From: Methanobacteriota archaeon
GTDB lineage: Archaea > Thermoplasmatota > Poseidoniia > Poseidoniales > Poseidoniaceae
Assembly (NCBI GenBank): GCA_002710015.1
Contig: PAOW01000019.1
Span: 7,015-67,732 of the forward strand
Direction of reading: 5' to 3'
DNA length: 60,718 nucleotides
The notes under the pieces were generated by a model, which searched no databases, had not been told where the DNA came from, and was given only the letters and a program-made list of their open reading frames with translations. Each line of letters starts with the position of its first letter. Positions within the stretch are counted from its first letter, which is position 1. Positions 7,710 through 15,757 of the stretch are shown here, in pieces. Position numbers and translations under genes: made by a program.

Positions 7710-9110
7710 TTAATTAGTCAAGACTGATACTTCTAAGTCTTTACTTTTGAGTGATTTTATAGCAAGTGTAGCATGCTTTGAATGAACTTCAACAATTGTG
7801 TAATCAGTATCGAATGATATGTCACCAATCGCTAACTCATCACAATTTAGCGCACTAACAATTTGGTTAACAATTTGATTTTTGGAAAGTGATGTCGTTT
7901 CCAATTTTATTGGAACCATGCCAAATACATCTGCTACCTCAGAGTTATCTTCCTGTTTCTTGACAGGATCTCGGTCCACACCATCTGGCAATTCTGGAGC
8001 ATCAACTTCGGACACATCAAGTGAATGAGTTGCAATAATTTTGCCCATTTGGGGAACATCGTCTCTTCCCACTAATGCCCAAGCCTCTCCCTTACGACCT
8101 ATTCTTCCTGTTCTACCAATTCTGTGAACATAACTATCAACATCATCAGGAACGTCATAATTGATTACCATAGTAATTCCATCAACGTCGATACCTCTAG
8201 CAGCCACGTCTGTTGCTATAACGACACTCGAATTACCATCTTTGAAATTAGAGATGATTCTTTCACGCTGATTTTGTGACATATCCCCATGCAATCCCTC
8301 CACATTGAATCTATGTTTATTCAATCTCTGAACTAGCAACTCTACCATTCTTTTTGTGTTTGTGAAGATTATAGTTTGGTCATCTTCATCCATCCCAACC
8401 AATAATCGACCGACAACCCATAACTTGTTTGATCTGCCTACTCTTACAATATACTGTTCGATTGGAGGAATATCAAGTTGCTCCGTATTAGTTAATACAA
8501 AATCTGGCTCATTCATAAATTCATTAGCTGAATCGATGATTTCTTGTGGAAATGTAGCAGAAAATAGAAGTGTTTGTGAACGGTTTTTCATGCGTTCTAC
8601 AACCCACATGATATCTGGGAAAAATCCCATGTCCAGCATTCTATCTGCCTCATCAAGAACGAAATATTTCGGATTGTCTAGGTTGATATGTTTTCGCTCA
8701 GTCATGTCCATGACCCTTCCAGGTGTGCCGACAATTACATCTACGCCAGCTTTCAGCTGACGGGCCTGTTTTTCAATATCTGTCCCACCGTAAACTGTTA
8801 GGATTTTGATTCCATAGTTGCCTTGAATGTTGTTTAACTCTTCAGCAACCTGATTTGCCAATTCTCTTGTTGGGGTTAAAATCAATGCTTGCAAACCGCC
8901 ACTAGGATTGCAAGCATTCAAGATAGGTAACCCAAAAGCTGCTGTTTTTCCAGATCCTGTCCTAGCTTGCCCAATTACATCTCTACCCGAGAGAGCAATG
9001 GGGATTGTTTCCTTTTGGACACTTGTACAATAATCCCATCCTATTGAGTCTAAAGATGTGACTAAATCCTGATTGAGTGAAAAACTCGAGAATTTCGTTT
9101 TTGTGAACAT
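7710..9110 (-). CDS. DEAD-box ATP-dependent RNA helicase
   Basis: About 466 residues. The motifs appear in order: ARTGSGKT (I), PTRELA (Ia), TPGR, DEAD (II), SAT (III), then in the second RecA domain IIFTNTKR, DVAARGID and HRIGRTGR (VI). A C-terminal tail of about 100 residues (from roughly PVKKQE on) resembles the small RNA-binding RRM-like domain of the DbpA/CsdA type. Likely role: RNA remodelling in ribosome assembly or mRNA turnover. A GTG at 9146 would extend the N-terminus by 12 residues but lies inside an inverted repeat; the ATG at 9110 (MFTKTKF) matches the normal start of the Q-motif region. Confidence 0.93.
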   Translation of the reverse strand: MFTKTKFSSFSLNQDLVTSLDSIGWDYCTSVQKETIPIALSGRDVIGQARTGSGKTAAFGLPILNACNPSGGLQALILTPTRELANQVAEELNNIQGNYGIKILTVYGGTDIEKQARQLKAGVDVIVGTPGRVMDMTERKHINLDNPKYFVLDEADRMLDMGFFPDIMWVVERMKNRSQTLLFSATFPQEIIDSANEFMNEPDFVLTNTEQLDIPPIEQYIVRVGRSNKLWVVGRLLVGMDEDDQTIIFTNTKRMVELLVQRLNKHRFNVEGLHGDMSQNQRERIISNFKDGNSSVVIATDVAARGIDVDGITMVINYDVPDDVDSYVHRIGRTGRIGRKGEAWALVGRDDVPQMGKIIATHSLDVSEVDAPELPDGVDRDPVKKQEDNSEVADVFGMVPIKLETTSLSKNQIVNQIVSALNCDELAIGDISFDTDYTIVEVHSKHATLAIKSLKSKDLEVSVLTN

Positions 9111-9139
9111 ATTGTCAACTCTTAACCCCTGTGCAAATT

Positions 9140-9164
9140 GGGTCACCGGGGTAAGTAGTGACCC
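9140..9164. promoter_or_regulatory. Perfect inverted repeat upstream of DEAD-box gene
   Basis: GGGTCAC (9140-9146) and GTGACCC (9158-9164) are perfect inverted copies separated by 11 nt, about 30-54 nt before the chosen helicase start. It could be a regulator operator or a leader hairpin in the helicase mRNA. The small upstream gene on the same strand ends 12 nt away. Confidence 0.4.
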
Positions 9165-9175
9165 CCTTATCCAAA

Positions 9176-9391
9176 TCAGAAGTTCTCACTATCTTTTGCT
9201 TCAGCCTTCAAAATACCCATCCAGTACTTGAAAGCATTTCCACGTGTTAACGGTCTCTTCATCTGACGAACGTGCTCTAACATGTATTGACGAAATTTCA
9301 ATGATTTGTTTCGATTTATCCCTTTTGGGGTTACACCGTCCCACAAGTCATTGAATTGCTGTTCTTTATCATTGAATGATTCCTCTGACAT
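9176..9391 (-). CDS. Small uncharacterised basic protein
   Basis: The open frame reaches a TTG at 9517, inside the HEAT-repeat gene. I choose the ATG at 9391 because AGGTGAT lies 6 nt before it, giving 71 residues (MSEESFNDKEQ); the ATG at 9427 is an alternative. The product is soluble, with a Lys/Arg-rich C-terminal half (NKSLKFRQYMLEHVRQMKRPLTR) suited to binding nucleic acid, but no family is recognised. It lies between the HEAT-repeat gene and the DEAD-box gene on the same strand, so it may be part of one transcript. Confidence 0.5.
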   Translation of the reverse strand: MSEESFNDKEQQFNDLWDGVTPKGINRNKSLKFRQYMLEHVRQMKRPLTRGNAFKYWMGILKAEAKDSENF

Positions 9392-9434
9392 AGTCAAATC
9401 ACCTTGAGCGATTTCGGCGACCAGCATTTCCCTA

Positions 9435-10634
9435 TTAACGATGTCGTGAGTCACGTGAGTTTGGCTCTGATGGCGGAAGTTCTTCCAAGCCCACGGATTT
9501 TCCTTGACTTTCAGCAATTTCTCTATCGATCATAGGCACCTTAGGGGCTGGTGCAAGGAATGCATTCTTTTGAGCTTCTGTGCCTTCAATTTGTGCGTCA
9601 AATGCCATCTGTTGCAATTCTTTGCGAATATTCTCATCGGTTTCATCTCTTAGCAGTGCGTTACAATGATTCCTTAGTATATCATCACCCATCAGCCGAG
9701 GCAAAATTTTCACACATGCTAGCCTAACACTTGCATTCTTGTGACTACAACCCGCTAGAACTAGATCTCTCGCTCTTCCGTGATCGGTATCAAGAACTTC
9801 CACGCATCGTATTGCTGATAGCATAACTTTTGAATCAGAATCTAATATTGCCCTCTCCGCAAGTATTGTTGCAATTCTTTGTTCTTTGTGTGCAAGTGGT
9901 GTTAGGCATTTCGCTGCTTGTCGTCGTGTTTCTACATCTTCGTCTTCCAACGCCCAACCAATTAGATCCCATGCTGCTGCACCACCTTTGGACAATACCT
10001 TTCGCAGCAGACCCGCTGCGCTACGGCGTAAGTAAATTGAATCTTCTTGCAATAATTCATCGATGTGATCACATGCTACTTGTGGCCATGTTTGACACAG
10101 ATCACCAAGACCTGCAAATGCAGCACTACTACGTTGTTTCATAGGGTGTCTTAATTCAAAAGCAAGCGTACTCTCAGTAGCAGATGGAAAAACCGGTACA
10201 ACTGATTTTAGGCACTCACTAGCAGCTTTCCTTACTTCAGAGTCCTTATCATCAAGTAAAACCGAAAGGTGATCGAATAATTCATCAGGACATGTTTCTG
10301 CAACCCTAGGTAGGGCAAATAATCCTGCAATACGTATTTTCGGATCATTGTCCATCAAACAATCTAGCAGAATTTTGTGACCTTGATATGCAAGAGTGCC
10401 AGATAATATTGACAATGCTTTTATGGCATCAAATCGGTCCATATGGTAATCTTTTTCCATCCACCCGACTCTGTATGTTTCCATTTGACCTGTCGCTAGA
10501 GGTATCACTGCTTGTTGCGGTATTGCCATCCAAGGACCCTCTTTTTCAGACCTTTTCTTGGTCTTGCCTCGCCTAGTTCCAACGTCAATAGGCTGACCTG
10601 TACGAGGGTCGCGAGCAATATAGTCCCTTGACAT
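9435..10634 (-). CDS. HEAT-repeat scaffold protein
   Basis: A 399-residue soluble protein built mostly of about 30-residue helical repeats, visible as recurring patterns such as DNDPKIRIAGLFALPRV, DKDSEVRKAASECL, EDEDVETRRQAAKCL and HKNASVRLACVKILPRL. These are HEAT/PBS-lyase-type repeats, which form curved scaffolds for protein binding. The first 60 residues are a basic unstructured-looking lead (TRRGKTKKRSEKEG) and the last 40 are Pro/Ser-rich. No catalytic motif is seen. It precedes the small basic protein and the DEAD-box helicase, so an RNA-metabolism role is possible but is only inferred from position. Confidence 0.8.
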   Translation of the reverse strand: MSRDYIARDPRTGQPIDVGTRRGKTKKRSEKEGPWMAIPQQAVIPLATGQMETYRVGWMEKDYHMDRFDAIKALSILSGTLAYQGHKILLDCLMDNDPKIRIAGLFALPRVAETCPDELFDHLSVLLDDKDSEVRKAASECLKSVVPVFPSATESTLAFELRHPMKQRSSAAFAGLGDLCQTWPQVACDHIDELLQEDSIYLRRSAAGLLRKVLSKGGAAAWDLIGWALEDEDVETRRQAAKCLTPLAHKEQRIATILAERAILDSDSKVMLSAIRCVEVLDTDHGRARDLVLAGCSHKNASVRLACVKILPRLMGDDILRNHCNALLRDETDENIRKELQQMAFDAQIEGTEAQKNAFLAPAPKVPMIDREIAESQGKSVGLEELPPSEPNSRDSRHR

Positions 10635-10652
10635 GACGTGGGTCGGACAGTA

Positions 10653-10680
10653 GGGGAGGAAATGAACCCTCCTCTTTTTT
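10653..10680. terminator. Hairpin plus T-tract in a divergent promoter region
   Basis: GGGGAGG (10653-10659) pairs with CCTCCTC (10668-10674, one G-U) around an 8-nt loop and is followed on the plus strand by six T's. It looks like an intrinsic terminator, yet it lies between divergent genes, where no plus-strand gene needs ending. On the minus strand it would be in the leader of the HEAT-repeat gene. Confidence 0.35.
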
Positions 10681-10731
10681 GATTGAAAATATTCACAAAA
10701 TTATCAAACCTCTCTAGGCGTACGCCCCCAT

Positions 10732-13700
10732 ATGGCCAGAGTCGTTTTGGTAGCACTCACCGTAGTTTTACTAATGCTAGTGCCATGGACTTCTACACAA
10801 ACATATTTCCAACCGGAGGAGGTTAAACATTCATACCATGAAATCGACAAGTTCAATCAATCTGGTTTCTATCAAGATAATATTTACACCTCTGCTGATG
10901 GAGAAAGTCACATCTCACGACCAGACATTGTTTGGAATACACCATTTTACGGACTTACAACAGCCAGAACTGGTGCTTGCTCTGTGGCAATAGAGAGCTT
11001 AGAAGAAGTATGGCTAATTGGTGGAAGAATGGACCCAAACCCAAGTCAATCCGGTGATGAGGTCGCAGCCGATTTAATTGAAAAAATGGATAATGCAAAC
11101 AAATCATGGATGCCTGCTCAGACTAATATGCCAACTCCACAGCAATATTGTGAGGCTGAAGTAATCGGAGATTCGATATATGTTATTGGAGATTGGAATA
11201 GAGGATCTAATCCCTATGAGGTGCCATCTGGTCGTGTGCAGATTTACAATATAACGACCGAAACATGGACAAATGGAACATCAATGCCGGCAGATAATGA
11301 GAGAGGTTTAGGTTCAATGGCCCAATTTGCTGGGAAATTGTATTATGCAGGTGGTGTAAGAAATGCAAACGCTAACGATGCTACAAACAGCACATACGAA
11401 TACAATCCACAGAATGATACATGGACAAGAATGGCAAATATGACTCAAGCAAGAGCTTCTTTTGAATTAATCAATTTCCACGGAAAATTGTATGCAATAG
11501 GTGGATTTCAAGGAACACAAACATGGAATCGGCAAGGTCTTAGTTACGTGGAAAGTTATGATGTTGCCAATGACACGTGGACTAATCTAAGTTCTCTACC
11601 TATAGGAATTTTTGGATGGGCTGGCACCGTTTTGAACGATGAAATTGTCCTGATTGGAGGGTTTAATGGGGGAACGAAGAAGACTGTTTACCATTACAAT
11701 CCCATAGAGAATACATGGCGTCAAGACGCCAACTCAATATCAAGTGGACATTTTGATCTTATTGCCGAAGAACTCAATGGAAGTATAGTATGGGCATCTG
11801 GCGAAAAGTCATCATACCCATACTATTCCTGGGGCCAAACATTTTCAGATGAAAATGGATACCAAAACTCTTCTTCATCACACACTGGATTAATTACTTC
11901 GCCGGTAATTGACCTAAGACCAAACCCCAATTCGAATGCGAACCTTGCCCAATTTACATTGTTAGGAAACAACACTTTTGGAGGAGATATTAATTTCCAA
12001 TACAGATATGGAGTTGACTCTAATTCCGTCACTTCGAGTCTTTGGAAAGGTGTTGATGGATCTATAAATTCAACTTATCCAATTGGAATTACTGACATAG
12101 ACTTGGATACAAATTCTAATTTTGTCCAATATCGCATAATGATGACTGTTTATGATATGGAAAATTGGGATGAACCCGATCTAGATATAATGCAAATTAG
12201 AGCAGACCATGCGGGATTCCATAGCTCATTACCTGAGATAATTCATCCCAGAGCTGAGACAGTAAACATACAGACTACACACGATCTACTAACAGGTGGG
12301 AACTACTCTCTGAGTGTTGCATCATGTATGAACAGTGGAGCTGTTATTGGACCATGGTCAAATATTCATTTTGAAAATAATACGTCAAGTTTGGCAGACA
12401 CCCAAGGATTATTTTCAAGTGGTCAGGGAACCATCAGCTCAAGTTTAAACGGCGAGACGATAATAAATTGGTCCCTAAATTTTGGTGACCTAACTGGAAT
12501 TTCCTATCTTTGCTTCAAATCTGTGTCTGAAGGAAGTAGAGTTACACAATACCTACATCCAAATCCAATTCCTGTTGATAGAATACTCGAAGTCCGCATT
12601 GCGAATTTAGGCGGGTTGTCCAACGGTGATGCTGTTACAGGAGGATTTCCATTATCTGTCGGAATTGATCATGAATTTATTTCCTCAGGTATCAAATTGT
12701 CAGGTGGGAGATTACAAACGAGATTGACTTTCAGTATTAGGGAGGTTGAAATGGGGGCAAACAATTACTCAGGATACACCAATCTGACAACTCCATGGAC
12801 AGAATTGAATATTGCAAATACAACAGAAATTACCTGGATATTGCCATCAAACATTTCTGGCGAGGTAAGCATAAACATGGAAGCACGAAGTGATCATCCC
12901 TTACAAATTATCTCTAACAATAGTTCTTCACACTTGGTCTTGGATAATATGAATCCTCAATTGGTAAATACCATTCCGCAGGACAATAGCTACATAGACA
13001 GTAGAATTAACAGACAAATTTCAGTTACAATTGCAGATAACTCAGGGTTCGACCATGAGAATTTGTCAATGCTAATTTGGGTTGAAGGACTAGATGATGG
13101 TTCGAACAGTATGCCGCTAGATGGTATACCACAGAATACTGAATACAGAGTCGTAAATTTCACACTAGAGAATACCGGAAACTTTTGGTGGTTCAATACA
13201 ACACAATCTGACGACTCTAATGAAGATAGGGAGTTTGTTCATTTCAAGATCCTTGGTATGGATAAAGTAGGCAATCCTGTTATGAATGATACAATTTCAT
13301 ATCAGACAAGGGATGCAAAAAATTCCGTTGTCAAGCAAATATACAACATTGGTCAAAGTGATTTATGGGAAGTTTCCAGAAATATTCACTACGAATTTGA
13401 AATAAGTGATGATAATGGAATCAGTGACCTTATTTCTATGACAATAGAATTAGGAGGAGATTCTGATTTTGGTGTTAAATATAATGTAGCTGATTCTACA
13501 TGTTCTGTGCTCGATAGTAGAGTAGATTCAGGGGAAATATCATGTAATCATAGAATTCAAAATGACAATATGGTGATTTCGGTTATTTTGGTCGCTAATT
13601 GGAATATTGATATAACAATTCTAACCGAAGGAAATATCGACGTAATCCTTGAAGATAAAGATGGAATAAGTAAAACGTCATTCCAAAACCTTTGGAACTT

Positions 13701-15180
13701 CTCAAACGATTTTGATTTAGAAATATTTGAATTAAAAGACGACACTGCCCCAAAAAACTCAGAAATAACAAATCAATCAATACTTAGGATTGGGGACGAA
13801 ATTCGTTTAATTGGGATGTTAAATCACTCTGTTTCGGGAGTTGCATATGATGGGCCTATATCCATGACTTGGGCAGGAACATTGCAAGGAGAGAATTGGT
13901 TCGGAGGTGGATCTCTGGAAGTAGAAAATGGAGTGATAAATACCACAATAATAATGCCAAATTCTGGTGGATTGATGGATTTCACCATATCTTTTATGGA
14001 TCCTTTAAACATAAACAAAATTAGTAGTTTTGATGTACCGATATTCATTGTTGACGACGCAGCACCAATCATAATGCCTCCTAACATAGGGACTCTTTCA
14101 AGATACCATCTTGAGAATGTTGATATCTCTGTCAAGATTGAAGAAAATATTGCGTGGAATGGTTTACTGAATCTAACCTGTCAAGTGATTTCAACAGAAG
14201 TTGAATGGCAGCCTGTAACCATTTCAATGATTCCTCAACAATTGTTTCAAGGGAAAACATTGTTTTCATACAAATTTGACTTCTCTGAACTAGGAGACCC
14301 GTCTCTTCTATCACCTGAGGCCAAATTGGATTGTTGGGCATCTGGTTCTGATGATGCTGGTTTTGAATTAGTGGACCCATCATTAATTATTGAAAACACA
14401 CCTTGGCTATCTACTACGTTGTCAAATGATGGACCTAACATAGAATTAGCGCACGTAGATATTAATGGAAAAATCGAGGCTGGTAAAGACATTAGAGTTG
14501 AGATTTCAATTCAGAACTCCGGTGAAAGTTTACAAGACTCATTCAATGTGTCAGTATATACCATATCAAATGGCGAAAGAACACTTGTAAGCAGATATAA
14601 TCAGGCACAAATTGCAAGTGGTCAAGGAATAGTAAAGCGTGTTCTGGTCGAAGTCCCACAAGGAGATTGGGAACTTGAGGTTGTTGTAGATGAAGAACAA
14701 AATATCTGGGAGTTAAATGAAAACGACAATATGTATTCAAAGACATACTCGGAGCATGCTGATGAAAAATACAGCATATATCTCATATCTGCGATTTCTT
14801 TTTTTGCCCTTGCAGTAATCGGTCTATTACGCAGGCAGCGCAATTCTAAATTGAAAAAGGGCTTAGAAGATGAAAAAAGGATTGTTATCGATAATCAAAA
14901 AGAAGCAAACCAAAAACCTAGCAAAAAACCACGCAAAGGACCCCCTCCTAAAAAGTTGGATAATGCAGAAACTAATTTAGATAAAATTGGACTTAATTCT
15001 GCTATTGAAAAACTGGAATCAATCAATGGTTCAGAACAAGGGGTTTTGAAAGTTGATTCTTACCAAAATTTGCCAGGCGGGGGAGAATACATCTACTCAA
15101 CAGAACAAACTCTCTACACAGGTAAGGGAATAGGTAAATGGCGATTAGAAAACGATGGTTCATTTACAAAAATTGGGTGA
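10732..15180 (+). CDS. Giant Kelch-repeat surface protein with C-terminal membrane anchor
   Basis: 1482 residues. A signal peptide (about 1-22, LVALTVVLLMLVPW) is followed by a Kelch propeller region at about residues 70-350, with blades marked by WLIGGRMD, IYVIGDW, LYYAGGVR, LYAIGGFQG and IVLIGGFNGG, each followed by a DTW or NTW signature. Then come several beta-sandwich modules rich in N-x-S/T sites. A CARDB-like domain (IEAGKDIRVEISIQNSGESLQDSF) lies near 1245-1330, one helix (YLISAISFFALAVIGLL) near 1348-1365, and a basic cytoplasmic tail of about 115 residues ending in GEYIYSTEQ...WRLENDGSFTKIG. The extracellular part probably binds glycans or proteins. The DUF2240-like gene follows 4 nt later. 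Confidence 0.85.
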   Translation: MARVVLVALTVVLLMLVPWTSTQTYFQPEEVKHSYHEIDKFNQSGFYQDNIYTSADGESHISRPDIVWNTPFYGLTTARTGACSVAIESLEEVWLIGGRMDPNPSQSGDEVAADLIEKMDNANKSWMPAQTNMPTPQQYCEAEVIGDSIYVIGDWNRGSNPYEVPSGRVQIYNITTETWTNGTSMPADNERGLGSMAQFAGKLYYAGGVRNANANDATNSTYEYNPQNDTWTRMANMTQARASFELINFHGKLYAIGGFQGTQTWNRQGLSYVESYDVANDTWTNLSSLPIGIFGWAGTVLNDEIVLIGGFNGGTKKTVYHYNPIENTWRQDANSISSGHFDLIAEELNGSIVWASGEKSSYPYYSWGQTFSDENGYQNSSSSHTGLITSPVIDLRPNPNSNANLAQFTLLGNNTFGGDINFQYRYGVDSNSVTSSLWKGVDGSINSTYPIGITDIDLDTNSNFVQYRIMMTVYDMENWDEPDLDIMQIRADHAGFHSSLPEIIHPRAETVNIQTTHDLLTGGNYSLSVASCMNSGAVIGPWSNIHFENNTSSLADTQGLFSSGQGTISSSLNGETIINWSLNFGDLTGISYLCFKSVSEGSRVTQYLHPNPIPVDRILEVRIANLGGLSNGDAVTGGFPLSVGIDHEFISSGIKLSGGRLQTRLTFSIREVEMGANNYSGYTNLTTPWTELNIANTTEITWILPSNISGEVSINMEARSDHPLQIISNNSSSHLVLDNMNPQLVNTIPQDNSYIDSRINRQISVTIADNSGFDHENLSMLIWVEGLDDGSNSMPLDGIPQNTEYRVVNFTLENTGNFWWFNTTQSDDSNEDREFVHFKILGMDKVGNPVMNDTISYQTRDAKNSVVKQIYNIGQSDLWEVSRNIHYEFEISDDNGISDLISMTIELGGDSDFGVKYNVADSTCSVLDSRVDSGEISCNHRIQNDNMVISVILVANWNIDITILTEGNIDVILEDKDGISKTSFQNLWNFSNDFDLEIFELKDDTAPKNSEITNQSILRIGDEIRLIGMLNHSVSGVAYDGPISMTWAGTLQGENWFGGGSLEVENGVINTTIIMPNSGGLMDFTISFMDPLNINKISSFDVPIFIVDDAAPIIMPPNIGTLSRYHLENVDISVKIEENIAWNGLLNLTCQVISTEVEWQPVTISMIPQQLFQGKTLFSYKFDFSELGDPSLLSPEAKLDCWASGSDDAGFELVDPSLIIENTPWLSTTLSNDGPNIELAHVDINGKIEAGKDIRVEISIQNSGESLQDSFNVSVYTISNGERTLVSRYNQAQIASGQGIVKRVLVEVPQGDWELEVVVDEEQNIWELNENDNMYSKTYSEHADEKYSIYLISAISFFALAVIGLLRRQRNSKLKKGLEDEKRIVIDNQKEANQKPSKKPRKGPPPKKLDNAETNLDKIGLNSAIEKLESINGSEQGVLKVDSYQNLPGGGEYIYSTEQTLYTGKGIGKWRLENDGSFTKIG

Positions 15181-15184
15181 TAAT

Positions 15185-15757
15185 ATGTCAGATAATTTTG
15201 ATGATATCCAAAGAGTTTTGGCAATATGTTTTCGAACAGGGCAGGAACAAACAATCGACGATTTAGAACGGATTCTGTCGTTTGATATGGGATGGATGGA
15301 TACAGAAACTGCACACAATGCTATCAAGTCACTGGTCTACTCTGGATGGATTTCTGATGACAAAGGAGTCCTATCGCCAAATTGTGAAATTAAGGGAATC
15401 GTTGCTCCTTTGGGTTGGCAGCCAAGACCATCTCGATTGCTTAATCCCGTTGTTTTTACTGCCAACGACCTAGATGTTAGTGATGAAAAAGAAAGTGATC
15501 TTACCAGTTCTGCCAACAATATTGAGACTGTTGCAATAATTGAAAAAGAAAATCTAGACCCAAGAGCTAGAGTTGAGAAACGACTCGTAAAATATATTTC
15601 AAAACAAACAAACATACCACCAACTGAAATAATTCGCAGAGGAGAACGAAAAATGAAAGCACTGAGATATTGTACTATGTGGCTATCTTTGTGCCTAATA
15701 AGCCGTGAACAAGGATTGGAAATGAATTCGATAATAGATTCATTCACTGGTAATTGA
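15185..15757 (+). CDS. DUF2240-like archaeal protein
   Basis: 190 residues from the ATG at 15185 (MSDNFDD). The N-terminal region is winged-helix-like: VLAICFRTGQEQTI, then LSFDMGWMDTETAHNAIKSLV, then GVLSPNCEIKGIVAPLGWQP. This pattern matches my memory of the archaeal DUF2240 family, whose function is unknown. A charged linker of about 50 residues follows, then a helical C-terminus. It begins 4 nt after the Kelch gene and is almost certainly co-transcribed with it. Its 3' end overlaps the convergent RND gene by 18 nt. Confidence 0.7.
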   Translation: MSDNFDDIQRVLAICFRTGQEQTIDDLERILSFDMGWMDTETAHNAIKSLVYSGWISDDKGVLSPNCEIKGIVAPLGWQPRPSRLLNPVVFTANDLDVSDEKESDLTSSANNIETVAIIEKENLDPRARVEKRLVKYISKQTNIPPTEIIRRGERKMKALRYCTMWLSLCLISREQGLEMNSIIDSFTGN

